Shown: positions 45,323 to 57,107, numbered from the stretch's first letter. The stretch is 64,000 nt of DNA from Chinchilla lanigera (GCF_000276665.1 NW_004955518.1:1380132-1444131), one strand, 5' to 3'. Program-made: numbers and translations. The notes: generated by a model not told the origin, from the sequence alone.

Positions 45323-46659
45323 TTCACAAGCTTTGAATCTTATTCATTTCTCCACTGCAAAAATTTTTTTTCTATTTCTTCCTTGCAGGTCAGACATGAA
45401 GATAATTGAAGCAGTTATAGTTACTATTTCATGAATCTTTCAAAGACTAACTAAATACCTTGAATTGAATTTTCTCAATTAGGTGCTTCAGATATTGGTT
45501 TTTTTCACCATTGAGGTGTAGATTAATTCACATGTAATAAGCACACCCCACAGTGCCCATGTTGAAGTACTGAAAAATAAATTACAGAAAATATAACAAA
45601 GTGGAATTTCTATAAATTTTAATACTTTTCTTTTAAATTCAGCATTGCAGTGAATGATTCTAGAGTACATGACAAAATTCCCCCCTACCCAAGTCAAGGA
45701 TCCTTGGCAAATTTTATCTCCTTTCCAATGTATAGGAAAGTCTGAGGGTAGGGAAAGAACAACAATAACAATGAATACTCTAGGTACTAATTCCAGACTT
45801 GGAAATCACCATGTAACTCCTTTAAATTATGAATCTTTGTGCTAAAACTTCTCCAGGATGTATTATCAAGGCAACTGAGATGCATATTAGAAAACTACAA
45901 CAGGTTGAATTCAATTAAATAACATTATTCTATTTATACTTGTGTGTCCCTGATCTCACCATGTACCCCAGACGCTATCCCTGGTCCATCTGCCTACGCT
46001 ACATTAATCCCATACCTGTCTCAAAATTTCTTCCCACTAATAGGAAATGGGTTATCTAGCCTAAGAACAAAACCTCAACCTACCTCTACAACCTGACCTG
46101 CCATCTTGCCTATTTCTAAAGTTACATTTAAGCTGATCTTCATAACTAGAATGTTTCCACAACATTGCTCTAACCAGCTCAAACACTGCGATAAATTCAC
46201 CTCAGTGTCCCACAGCACCTGGCAGAAACCCCGTGCTGAGCACTTGGCTGGTGGTCAGACCAACTGGGCAAAAAAAAAAAAAAACAGACCAAGAGATCCC
46301 AGGCCACAGAGCAGATCATAAGAGCTGACCTTGGGTAGAGAAGGTAGCTTGCCAGTAACAGCAGGTAGAAGCAAGCACAGAAAGCCCAAACAACTCCTCA
46401 TCCCTTGTGATTTTCTGCCTCTCATAGGCCTGGAATGTTTTGTGTCACACTCAATGTTCTCCGCAGTCCCAGACTCATGTTCCATACTCTTTTCCTCTAA
46501 ATAAGTTGCCTCTACTTTCTATGCCCTGACTCAGACTAAGGAGCTAGATCTGGGCTTCCATTAAGTACAGTGTCCCTCCTACAGTGACATGTGTCAAACC
46601 TCCCTAGGTTCCTGAATATTTATATTTTTTTAACTGTCTACCTAACATTTGATTCCCTC
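45323..46659. other. Unassigned, possible L2 text
   Basis: 46090-46240 and 46540-46655 are L2-like but weak. 46270-46284 is an A-run that produces spurious Lys- and Phe-rich frames. No gene supported. Confidence 0.4.
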
Positions 46660-46795
46660 TGGGCTACAAACTTCCTGAGTGGGGTTGGGCTATTCATCTG
46701 AGTGTTCCCAGAACTCAGCAGCATTCTTAGCTCATAGTAAATGCTTTTAAAGATGTGTATCATATAACTGAATAAATAAATGTACTTTAGTTTTA
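46660..46795 (+). mobile_element. L2 LINE 3' end
   Basis: GGGCTACAAACTTCCTGAGT, GGGCTATTCATCTGAGTGTT, CCCAGAACTCAGCAGCATTC, TTAGCTCATAGTAAATGCTT and a final ACTGAATAAATAAATG match the L2 3' terminus. Confidence 0.72.
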
Positions 46796-47390
46796 AATTG
46801 CAACAGTACGTCCTATTGGCTTGGTCATCTGGACTCCCATCATTGTGACCCTGGATAATATCCATTCTCTAACTCTTCCATAATGGATCAGGAGCAAGCC
46901 TGTGAGCCTGTTCCCCAGCAAACTACCCTGGTGCTGTTCTGGGAAGCCTGTTATACCCTTTAGTGAATACACAAAAGTCACCCCGCTCACACACGCAGCA
47001 TCTCTGTGTTCAAATTTTCTTACTAAGCTCCCTAAAGCCAAAGGCAAGTTTTTAAAATTTTACTAATATATTTTATTTAATTCTTAAAAATTTTCCAATA
47101 TCACTGATAAGTAATATATGCAAGAAACCAGGTTATGAAAGTACTACTGCTCAGCAGGGTAACTATATGTGATAATTATGTGCTGTACCTTTTCAAAAAG
47201 CTAGAAGAAAGAATTTTGATAGTTTTTTTTTATCACAAAACAATAAATGAGATAAATGTGTTTTACCTGATTTAAATATGATACAGTACATGCATGTATC
47301 AAACATAACCCACCCACAATACTCCACTAACACATATTATTTTTAAATTCTTGTGTACCAGTTACAAATTTAAAAGAAAAAATATAATGG
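46796..47390. other. Unassigned DNA
   Basis: Nothing recognised; AT-rich from 47040. Confidence 0.4.
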
Positions 47391-47441
47391 AAGGAAGGAA
47401 GGAAGGAAGGAAGGAAGGAAGGAAGGAAGGAAGGAAGGAAG
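47391..47441. repeat. (GGAA)n microsatellite
   Basis: About twelve clean AAGG/GGAA units. GGAA runs are known to bind some ETS-family fusion factors in other contexts; there is no sign of such a role here. Confidence 0.96.
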
Positions 47442-50400
47442 GGGGAACCTGGTTGGCTGGATGGGGATAAAAAGTGATAAGACATCATCCTTCTTTCCAT
47501 AGAGCTTTGTATCTTATGAGAAACCACCCTCAAATGAGCTACACTGATGTGGTAACAGGAAGCTTTGCAACGTGGCCATCAAACAGGTGGAAGAACGGGC
47601 CCTTGGGAACTGAGGCATGAGCACTGAGATGGGAGACACCATGGAAGCATGGTAGAGTCAGAAAAGTGGTATGCGTAGGCTTCCGACTGCTTTGTTGCAT
47701 TCCCAGAAGTGGGCAGGGAGAGGCCAGAGGCAGGCCAGGCTTGAAAACTACAGTGATCATGCAGCAGGCTCCCCTGGACACTGACCATCACTTGCACTGA
47801 CCACTATTCTTTAAAGCAACTCTTTCATGAACACTCTTTTCTTTAGATACCAAGATTTTAAAACCCAATTTACTAAAATACAGCATCTTATAAATATTTT
47901 AAACTGCTAAGAACTTTTCAGTGTGACACATTTGTACAGGATAAGACAAATAAGAGACCTGGTAGGAGCAATGTTGGTAAAATGGCCACTGATGAGCCCT
48001 GACGGCCAGCTGCTTTGGCAATGCTTTAGAAGATGAGCAACTGAATGGGCCACAGGTAAAGGTGATGGAGTAACTATACACCGGGGCAGAGCTTTGCTTC
48101 TGCAGAGTTCATTTCTAACCACATGTAACTGCATAACCCTAGAAAGATCTAGCATAAGAATTCTAAACTAAGTACCATACTCCTTTTTACAGATACATTT
48201 TCAGAGATTAGTGTCATACCAAGGACTTTAACCAAAATTATGGTAAAGTGACTTTCTCCAATGCAGGAACCTATACTTTTTCTTTATTATTTGCAGAGGG
48301 TCTTTGTGCTATCTCTATAATTTCAACAGAGATCTTTCAACTCTCAGGAAAAAAATGTGATAGAGTTGATCTATGAAGACTATGCCTATTAATTACACAG
48401 TAGGAAGAATGCTCAGTCATTCCCTGTCCCTCTCACATAGAATGCTGCCAGGTGAGAGAAAAGGGGTGGACATCACCACGTACCAGTGTCTTCATTTCAT
48501 TTCTATATGTGCACTTTAACAGACATCTGAAGGAGGCTAGAAGACATCAGGTGTTTGTCCAAGGCCCAAGAAGGTGGGAGTGAGGGGTGATGCTGGGTCT
48601 CAAATCCTCTGGGGTCTAGAAGCTCTTCTGTCTTTGTTCTCTGGATACCAGGAACCAGTCCCCTTGCTCCTGTAGAGCAGGAGAGGGAGGTGCAGCATAC
48701 ACAGAGGCTGCTGCATGCTCTGGCTTCCCTTGGCCTCCCCAATGGGCAGTGAGAATTGAGATGTGAACATCTGTGCCCCCTGGGGAGGCCAGGAGGGGCC
48801 AAACAAAGCTCAACTGAGATGTTTTTACAGACACTGGAGCCCAAGGAAGGGAAAAACAGTGATTATCCATGGGCTGTGATTATACCTGTCAGATGCTATG
48901 CTTTTAAAAATAGGATTTGATGTCAAATATCTCACTGTAAGAAAACGTAACTAAGTGTCTATATGATTCTGCTATCTGAAATTACCCAGGGCTGGCAGAT
49001 GGAGAAAGGGTCAGAAGATCTCACTCATTCCCCTGTTATCAACCCACTGATCCCCACCTACATGCACAGCATAGTGCTGACCTTTTGAAAAATGTACTTA
49101 TATCAGAGAGGATTCCTGTCCTCAAAGATCCACAGTGTTGCAGGAAACACAGACGATGAACATCCTGATATACAGACAAATGTGAAAGTCACACAGTCTA
49201 ATCACCTCATAAATCCAAAGAAGAGTGCCCTGGCCTGCTAGGACCTCGGGTCCCTGCAATACTGCATCATGCTGACTCCCTCTGTCCAAAAGAAACTGAC
49301 CACAAGGACCACATTACAATCCTTGTCATCTATCACATTAAGTAATATGAGTTCTTTGATCAACTGAAGGGAAAGAAAGAAGAGAAAAGAAAAGTAAGAG
49401 TGAGGGAATCTCTTACGTAGTAACTTGTAGGAATTTGGTGATGTACCTCTACACTGTCAGAACAGTTTTCTCACACATAGGCATGGATGCATGCAGACAT
49501 TTCACTGTTCTCCAAACAAAAACCCAGAAGAGCATGTGCTGGCCCACCCACTTATTTGGTGCTGTCTGAAAAAGCAAACACAGTTTGACTTTTGTCCAAA
49601 CCATTCACGTAAGGTATGTCAATGCCCTGGGTCTGGAAACAGGGTTTTTTTCTATAAAATGAGAACACCTAAATTTTATGTTTTCATGATACATCATGAA
49701 AGACACAGACCAATAAACTCTTGAGGACAATCTGAAGTACAGTCTGATGTGCTGACGCATGCTGTATAGGGTACTGCAAGCCTCTGGAGAGAAGCAGTGA
49801 GGGCTCTCCAACAACTGAGGCCACAGACTCATCCCAAGTTGCTAAGCAATGACTGTTCTGAGTTTGGGTATTCCTGCTCCCATCAGGGGACTGTGCCTGC
49901 ATTCTCCTTCCCATGAGACCAGTGACTGCCCTTGACCCACAGTTAGGGCTGCAATGTCTCTCCTACATGCCTAGCCGCTTGCATGCAAGTTAAATCCTTT
50001 GTGCCAAAGCAGTTTCTTGTCCCTGAGCCCTATAAGGTTTCATTCAGGTCCTTCTTCCAAAGAAAAGAGAGCTATAAAATATACTTTGCCTTAGAAGGTC
50101 TTTGTTTAAAGTGAATGGAAACAGAAGTTTGTGTGACAATGTACTGAAGATATTGATATTCCCATATTGTAATGACAGTATATTATGAGCAGTTGCTTAG
50201 TTAACTGCTGTATTGCACTAGGAGCTCCCTGAGGTCTGACCAGTGTCCGTGAGGCCTTACTCCAGACTCAGTAGACAGGATGGGCTCACTACATGCCTTT
50301 TGAGTATGTCCAAAAGACAAATACATGCTGCAAGCCAGGAGAGTGAACCTACATAAAAATTTGAGTTCTAAAGCAGATGTGTCAATCAAGTATTTAAGAG

Positions 50401-50703
50401 ACACCACACAGACTAATTTATAAAGAATCACAAATAGAATCGAATTCTAAGTAAGATAGTTTATCTGTGGAGAAGATTGTGGCTATGACATTTCGTGCAG
50501 ATAACAAAGTGGACTCATTTTCTGAGAAGTTTCAGGCTAATGCTTGTTGGGAAATGCCTCTTAATCACATCCCGTTCTTAAAAGTACAATGGAAATCTCT
50601 TTGTAAAAAAAAGTGAGTCTTGCATTAAATAAATTGAAATAATTTAATATGTTTACTACTAAATCATAGAGATCTAGATTACTAGGGAAAAACACTTTCC
50701 TTG
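47442..50703. other. Unassigned, relatively GC-balanced DNA
   Basis: Longest stretch without recognisable repeats. 47540-47820 and 48500-48870 are richer in GC and carry overlapping frames of 60-113 codons on the minus strand with no domain, signal or known protein. 49060-49210 and 50215-50310 faintly resemble old L1/L2 tails. 49370-49400 is a short AAAG/GAGA run. If the window lies within a gene, unrecognised exons would most likely be here, but I cannot support any. Confidence 0.35.
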
Positions 50704-50881
50704 AATAAAATACTACTCTGGTATGCACCAACTATCAGAGCACCAAATTATATAAGACAAATCTTAACAGACATGAAAACCCATACAATTAATAATACTA
50801 TTGTAATAGCGGACCTCAAAACCCCTTTGACACAAAGATAGGTCAACTGGACAAGAACTCAGCAAAGAAATAACAGATCTG

Positions 50882-51100
50882 GGGGCTGGGGATTTAGCTC
50901 AGCAGCAAAAGTGCCTGCCTGGCAAGCACAAGGTCATGAGTTCGGTTCCTGGTACCGGAGAAAAACCAAAAAAAAAAAAAAAAAAGAAAGCCTTTTGGGC
51001 TGGGGATTTAGCTCAGCAGCAAAAGCGCCTGCCTGGCATGCGCAAGGTTGTGAGTTCGGTTCCCGGTACCAGAGAAAAACCAAAAAAAAAAAAAAAAAAA
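50882..51100 (+). mobile_element. Head-to-tail ID SINE pair with one outer 18-bp TSD
   Basis: Two complete sense ID SINEs in tandem inside the L1. The first runs 50882 to about 50989 and the second from about 50997. Each has GGGCTGGGGATTTAGCTCAG, a B box, GGTACC, GAGAAAAACC and an A-tail. The outer flanks 50864-50881 and 51101-51118 (AAAGAAATAACAGATCTG) are an exact 18-bp duplication of L1 sequence. Both monomers share the variant AGCAGCAAAA, unlike AGCGGCAAA in most other copies here. A seven-base linker (CCTTTTG or similar) separates them. Confidence 0.95.
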
Positions 51101-51118
51101 AAAGAAATAACAGATCTG

Positions 51119-54100
51119 AACCAAATCTGTGAACAAATGGACTTAGTAGATGTATACAGAGTTTTCCACCCACAACATCAGAATACACATTTTTCTCAGC
51201 TGCACATGGGACTTTGTCTAAAATAGACCACACTCTAGCCCATAGAGCACACCTACCTAAATTCAAAAGAACTGAAATTATCCCATGCATATTATCTGAC
51301 CACAGTGCAATGAAATTGGGAATTAATGACAAAAGGAACTCCAAAAACTCCATAAACAGTTGGAAATTAAACAAAAACCTCCTGAAAAACACTTGGGTCA
51401 CAGAAGAAATTTAGGAAGAAAATTAAAAAAAATTACAAACAAATGAAAATGTAAGTGCAACTTACTGGAATCTGTGGGATGCAATGAAAGCAGTTCTCAG
51501 AGGGAAATTTATAGCGGTGAACTCACATATAAGGAACACAGAAAGAGAACAACTAAATAGCTTAATGCTGCACCTTTAACTTTTAGAAAAAGAAGAACAA
51601 GCCAAGCCCAAAGCCCAAAGAAGAAAGGAAACTATAAAGATCCAGGAAGAAATTAATGCAACTGAGATGAAGAAAACCCTACAAAAAATAAATGAATCAA
51701 AGAGTTGGTTCTTTGAAAGAATAAATAAAATTGATAAACTCCTAGTGAACCTTATCAAAAAAAGGAAGAACTCAGATTCATGCAATAAGGAATGAAAAGG
51801 ATTAAATTACTACAGATTCTACAGAAATTCAGAAGATCATTAATATCTACTTTGAGAATGTTTACTCCCATAGGATAGAAAACTCAGAAGAAATGCACAG
51901 ATTCCTAGATATGTACGAATTACCAAGGTTGAATCAAGAAGATATAAAAATGCTGAACAACCCAATATCAATTAATGAGATTGAAAATGTGATTAAAAAC
52001 TTACAGACAAAGAAAAGCCCAGGCTGTGATGGATTCACAGCAGAATTTTACAAGAAATTCAGAGAAGATTAAATACCAACACTTCTCAAACTCTTCAATG
52101 AAATTGAAAGGAAGCAATTCTCCCTAACTCATTTCTGGAGGCAAGCATCATAGTGATACCAAAACCAGGGAAAGACCTAATCAAGAAAGAGAACTACAGA
52201 CCAATCTCCCTAGTGAATATAGATGCAAAGATACTCAATAAATGCAGCGAATCATCAAGAAAATCATACACCACGACCAAGTCAGATTCATTCCAGGAAT
52301 GCAGGGATGGTTCAATATTTGCAAATCAATACATGTTATACACCATATCAATAGAACCAAAGACAAAAACCATATGATCATCTCAATAGATGCACAAAAA
52401 CCTTTTCACAAAGTCCAACATGCATTCATGATAAAAACACTACAGAAAATAGGAATAGATGGTCTTTACCTCAACCTGATCAAAGCCATCTATGACAAAC
52501 CAACAGCCCACATCATACTAAATGGATAAAAATTGAAAGCTTCTACTTTAAAATCAGTAACAAGACAAGGATATCCACTGTCCCCACTCCAGTTCAACAT
52601 AGTTCTGGAACCATTAGCCACAGCAATTAGACAAGAGAGAGGAATGAAAGGAATAAGGATAGGAAAGGAAGAAGTAAAACTCTCACTATTTGCAGATGTC
52701 ATGATACTTCACATGGAAGACCCCAAAACCTCCACAAGAAGACTCCTTGAATTAATTGACAAATTCAGCAGTGTAGCTGGATACAAAGTCAACACCCAGA
52801 AGTTGATAGCATTCCTATACACAAACAACAAACAGACTGAGAGAGAAATTAAGGAAACCATACCTTTCACAATAGCATCAAGCAACTGAAATATTTAGGA
52901 ATCAATCTAACAAATGAAGTAAGTATCTATTCAGTGAAAACACAGTACTCTGAAAAAAGAGACGAAAGAGGATTTCAATAAATGGAAAAATATTCCTTGC
53001 TCATGGATAGGAAGAACCAACATTGTGAAAATGGCCACACTACCAAAACTGTTGTACAGATTCAATGCAATTCCCATTAAACTACCATTAGCATGCCCAT
53101 GGATCTTGAGAAAACATTCCTTAAATTCATCTGGAACCAGAAGAGACTCAGAATTGTAAAAGCAATCCTGGGCAACAAGGACAAATCACGTGGAATTACA
53201 ATCCCTGACCTGAAATTATACTACAAAGCCACTGTAATAAATCAACATGATACTGACTCAAAAAAACAGACGAGAGGATAAATGGAACAGACTGGAGGAC
53301 ACAGACACAAACAAACACACTCAACCACCCAATCTTTGACAAAGGGGCCAAACAAACTCATTGGAAGAACAATAGCCTCTTTAATAAATGGTGCTGAAAA
53401 ATTGGCTTGCCACCTACCAAAGACTGAAAATAGATCCAATCTATCGCCATGCACCAAACTCAAGTCAAAATGGATCACAGATCTCAATATTAAAACAGAA
53501 ACACTAAATCTATTGAAAGAGAAAGTAGGCAAAAACCTTGAAGACATAGGGGTAGGAAGAGAGTTCATGAACAAAAGCCAAACTGCCCATGAAACGTTTC
53601 AAAGAATCAACAACTGGTATCTCATCCTACTGAAAAGTTTCTGCACATCTAAAGATATCACCAGCAGAGTAAAAAGAAAACCCACAAACTTGGAAAAACT
53701 TTTAGCTGATTGTCCCTCAGACAAAGGGCTTCTATCTAGAACATATAAAGAATTAAAAAATATCAGCCCCTCCAAATTCAAAAACCCAATCCAAAAATGG
53801 GTAGTGGAGATGAATACACACTTCTCAGATAAAGAAATACAAATGGCAAATACATGAGAAAATGTTGAACACCATAGTCATTTGAGAAATGCAAATTAAA
53901 ACAACACTGAGATTCCACCTTACCCCAGTAAGCATGGCTAGGATTAAGAAATCAACCAATAACAAATGATGGTGAGGATGTGGAGAAATAGGAACTCTTC
54001 TCCACTGTTGGTGGGAATGCAGACTGGTAAAACCACTGTGGAAATCAGTTTGGAGATTCCCCAGCAAACTAGGTGTAGAGGTCCCATTCAGCCCACCTAT

Positions 54101-54270
54101 TCTGCTTCTGGGCATTTTCCCAGAAGATCTGAAAACTTCATATCACAGCAATAAATGTGCAACCATATTCACAGCAGTGGAATTTGTAATTGCTAAATTG
54201 TGGAAGCAACCCAAACGTCCATCAACTGAGGACTGGAAAAAAAAAGTTGTGGTACTTTTATATAATGGAA
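51119..54270 (+). pseudogene. L1 ORF2 remnants (endonuclease end, RT, C-terminal)
   Basis: Broken ORF2 of the L1 at 50722. Readable pieces: the endonuclease C-terminal end at 51119-51411 with the conserved Ser-Asp-His motif (about 51296), then a stop; reverse transcriptase start at 52153 with [16 protein letters not shown]; after a frameshift, 52242-52529 with [16 protein letters not shown] and the motif A region SIDAQKPF; 52533-52889 with [12 protein letters not shown] and the catalytic box at about 52691, which reads Phe-Ala-Asp-Val instead of Phe-Ala-Asp-Asp; 53093-53281; and the C-terminal 53282-53857. At least five frameshifts or stops and the lost catalytic Asp mean the element cannot encode an active reverse transcriptase. 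Confidence 0.92.
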
Positions 54271-54932
54271 TATTACTCAGCTATGAAGAAAGATAAACTC
54301 GAGGCTTTTATAGTAAATGGTCACAACTACAGACCATACTCATAAGTGAAATAAATCAGACCTGTATGTCTAAGCATCATACTGTCTCGCTAGTGTAAGA
54401 CCTGAAAGAGTGAGTAAAAAGTAGGAGGTATGATAGACATTGAGAAACGAGAGGAAAATGCTCAAAAGTAAAGGGCAACTGGAGTTTGGGAAAAGAGAAG
54501 CAAAAGAAGGGGAAATTATGTAAGTATATACATATAGGATAGCTAACATACTTCTACTACTGTCTTCTATTGCTCTACAGAAAGGAATAGTTAATGATTA
54601 CTTGCTTGATCAATCTTGTATGTCTCCATTTGTTTTCCTGAGAAACTACTTTGAATATATCAATAAGTAATACAACAACTATGGTTAATTTCCTACAGCT
54701 TTGTCTGTAACCCTGTTTTGTCTATGCTGTTCTTATGCTATTTTGTAAATGGATGTCTGTCTGTTAATATGTTTTCCTTCTTTTATTTAAAACAAAAATA
54801 AATAAAATAAAATAAAATACTACTCTGGGTAAGCCACCACTGGCAGAATGAGCTTTTTGTGTACTGGGCTTAATAAAAAATTTGTATTAGCATTTCCTCT
54901 ATGTATGTATGGTAGAGCTGATAAATTACTCT

Positions 54933-55982
54933 TTTTTTATTTTAAAGAGTAAAAGAAGGATAACATAATAATAGGGGGGGCTTACCATATTACAGACAAA
55001 GTGGTAGGAAATTATCAATGGTTATTGTTTCACATATTATCTACAAGATAGTTTCTCAGGAAAACAAATAGATAAATAATAGTGAGTTATAGACAAAAGA
55101 GGTAGGAGATTATCAATAGTTGTTGTACTATACTTTGGTATCTTCAAAGTGGCTTCTAAAGAAAATAAATAGAGCTATACATGAGTGACCTATTGAATAA
55201 TCATTAACTTTTCTCAACAGTTGTTGTAGGAAACACATAATGACAGACATGCATCCATTTACGAAATAGGATAGGAACAATACAAACATTGCAGAGTTAT
55301 GGATAGATTAGTAGGAAAATATCAATGGCTGCTGTAATACATGGTAGTATCTTCGAAGTGGTTTCTCAGGAAGACAGAGATATGCAAGAAGGATCTAACA
55401 AGTAGTTACAGCCTAAGAGGTGTCAAAAATCAAGTGAGCCATTTGGGCAAAAGTCATTTTTTGTAGCGTTTTCTCTCCAGCCTCCCATCACATTGGGACC
55501 CCACAACCAGTTAGTGTCCTCTCCCCAACTGTCAGGAATCCTGCTGCAGACTTCTCCGGAGCTCCACCACAGCCTGTACTGTCAGGGGAAGAATGGTTTC
55601 CAGGGAGTCTCTGCAGGTATTGTGCAAGGTCCTCCCAGTTTACAGCTTCCAAGTGGCTCTCATGACCCCAGTCCACAAGACCTCTGACTCCTCGGGCTTA
55701 GTCTGCATTCTCATGTTCTCTGAGTCCTTGTTTAGCAGCTGCTCCTCCACTGACTCTGGACCTTTCTGGTTCTCAATGGCAGGAGCAAGAGTGGCCCATT
55801 GTATGGCATGTATTCCCAGGGGTTTCTCCATGTTTGAATGGTTCACACACATCCTTAGGTGGGCATGCAACAGCGCTCATCCCTGCGTGGCTCCCCCTGA
55901 GCCAGGGGCCCTCCCTCCGGGAGCGTACGAGGCAGGAAGCGAGCCAGCCAGAAGACCAGCGCTCCCCGCCCGTGGCTCCCCC
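54933..55982 (-). mobile_element. Chimeric L1-derived retroelement with 11-12-bp TSD
   Basis: 1.05-kb antisense insertion. The flanks 54922-54932 and 55983-55993 (TAAATTACTCT) are an exact target-site duplication, next to a T-run (reversed A-tail) at 54933. On the minus strand it begins at 55982 with GGGGGAGCCACGGGCGGGGA; a second unit starts at about 55898 (GGGGGAGCCACGCAGGGATG), giving two ~84-base repeats like L1 promoter monomers. A GC-rich part with two short frames (55640-55870, 55488-55676) follows, then at about 55440 the text turns into an L1 3'UTR with three diverged CCTGAGAAAC-type units and ends TACTCTTTAAAATAAA plus A-tail. No ORF1 or ORF2 is recognisable. It could be an L1 deletion or splice product, or a captured transcript fused to an L1 end. 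Confidence 0.82.
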
Positions 55983-55994
55983 TAAATTACTCTT

Positions 55995-56737
55995 AATGAA
56001 GGAGAATAACCCCTAATCCAGTTTTATGATCCCCATATTTCAAAATATAAAAATTTATTCTTAAGCACACACAGAAACCTAGATGATGATACAGGGTCAT
56101 CTGTATCATTTGATGGCCCACAGAAATAAAGTAATTCACAAAAGTCATGTAGCAAATTAATGAAGAGGTAAGATTAGAACCTGTTTCACAACTCTTTGGC
56201 TGGTGTACTCTCTACCACAGCACTATCCCCAGGAGTCATGGACAAAGGCTGGGAGTTTTAGAGAACAGAGTTCCACTCTGTGTATTGTGTAGTGCACTGG
56301 TACCCAGATTTGTGGGCTTCATGCCATTGAAAAGAAAAAACACACTATTACGTATAATTATCATAATATCATAAGAGAAAGGATATTTTAATACTTAAAA
56401 TGATTAGAAGACAGAATCTCAAAATAAATGGGGATTTTTAAAAAACAAAACATTTGTGTACATTTTTCTCCTTTTAATAGAGGTCACAGAGGAAAACCTG
56501 AAGTGGAAAATCACTGCAGACTTCCATTTGGGAAGCAGTGGTTCTCAGGCAAAAGCACAGAACTTGGGTCTCAATCACATCACAGTATCAGTGATTATTT
56601 GGGTGCACCATTTTGATCTCTAAGTCTTTTTTAATTAATTCATAAAATGCAATAATAATTTCTAACTTATCCATATCCCCACCTACTGTAATGATTAAAA
56701 AAAGAAAAGAACAGAAACCAAGAATTATTGTTCTCAA
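55995..56737. other. Unassigned, possible antisense MIR
   Basis: 56105-56225 follows the antisense MIR pattern weakly (AAAGTCATGTAGCAAATTAA, GAGGTAAGATTAGAACCTGT). The remainder is unrecognised. Confidence 0.4.
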
Positions 56738-56850
56738 AATGTGGCTCAGGATTCCATGTACCAGAATACCCTATGGTGCATAGTAAGACCCAGGTTTTTC
56801 AGCCCCACCCACACTGAAATTCTCAGGAAATGGGCTCTAGTTCTCAGAGG
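56738..56850 (+). mobile_element. MER5-like hAT fragment
   Basis: TTGTTCTCAAAATGTGGCTC, CCATGTACCAGAATACCCTA, CAGCCCCACCCACACTGAAA and TTCTCAGGAAATGGGCTCTA follow the order of the ancient MER5-type non-autonomous hAT DNA transposon. Ends and 8-bp duplication not identified. Confidence 0.5.
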
Positions 56851-56968
56851 AGGGTTAAAGGGCAAGAAACTGGAGAGGTTGAAGGTAAGACTGTAAGAAT
56901 AAAAAAGATACAGAAAATTAAAAAAGGACACAGAGCAAGGATGAGAATAAAAGGAACATTTGTGAAAG

Positions 56969-56969
<1 letters not shown>

Positions 56970-57008
<39 letters not shown>
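56970..57008. repeat. (TA)n microsatellite
   Basis: About 19 TA units lying between the left target-site copy of the following ID SINE and its reversed A-tail; it probably expanded from the TAATATAT of the duplicated target. Confidence 0.96.
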
Positions 57009-57012
<4 letters not shown>

Positions 57013-57107
57013 TTTTTTTGTTTGTTTTTCTCCGGTACCAGGAACCGAACTCACGACCTTGCACTTGCCAGGCAGGCGCTTTGCCGCTGAGCTAAATCCC
57101 CAGCCCT
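57009..57107 (-). mobile_element. ID SINE (young type) with 11-bp TSD
   Basis: Antisense ID SINE of the young type: TTTGTTTTTCTCCGGTACCA, GGAACCGAACTCACGACCTT, then the reversed tRNA-like body ending CCCCAGCCCT. AAGTAATATAT occurs at 56966-56976 and 57108-57118, an 11-bp target-site duplication whose left copy has grown into the TA microsatellite. Confidence 0.95.

Larger units (their letters stand above)
50722..54810 (+). mobile_element. 5'-truncated L1 with 18-bp TSD
   Basis: 4.09-kb sense L1 insertion. The flanks 50704-50721 and 54811-54828 are an identical 18-bp target-site duplication (AATAAAATACTACTCTGG), and the element ends in an AAATAAAATA-rich tail, so both ends are fixed. It begins inside the ORF2 endonuclease region, covers the reverse transcriptase and C-terminal part, and has a 3'UTR (54290-54800) related to the copies at 10220, 30005 and 54933. 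ORF1 and the 5'UTR are absent through 5' truncation, the usual result of incomplete target-primed reverse transcription. An ID pair is inserted at 50882-51100. Confidence 0.95.

Noticed and set aside
48503..48870. Three overlapping minus-strand frames (68-113 codons)
   Set aside because: Different registers, no domains, no exon structure; GC-richer unique DNA gives long frames by chance.
50882..51100. ID units as functional tRNA-Ala genes
   Set aside because: They keep box A and B words but lack a foldable tRNA 3' half and end in A-tails with target-site duplications; they are SINEs.
50934..51401. 155-codon minus-strand frame
   Set aside because: Antisense of the ID pair and L1 ORF2; the Phe runs are the reversed A-tails.
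53282..53857. 191-codon frame as a cellular gene
   Set aside because: It reads as the C-terminal part of L1 ORF2, in register with the surrounding L1 fragments.
55593..55985. 130-codon + strand frame
   Set aside because: Antisense to the chimeric retroelement; a shadow of its GC-rich half.
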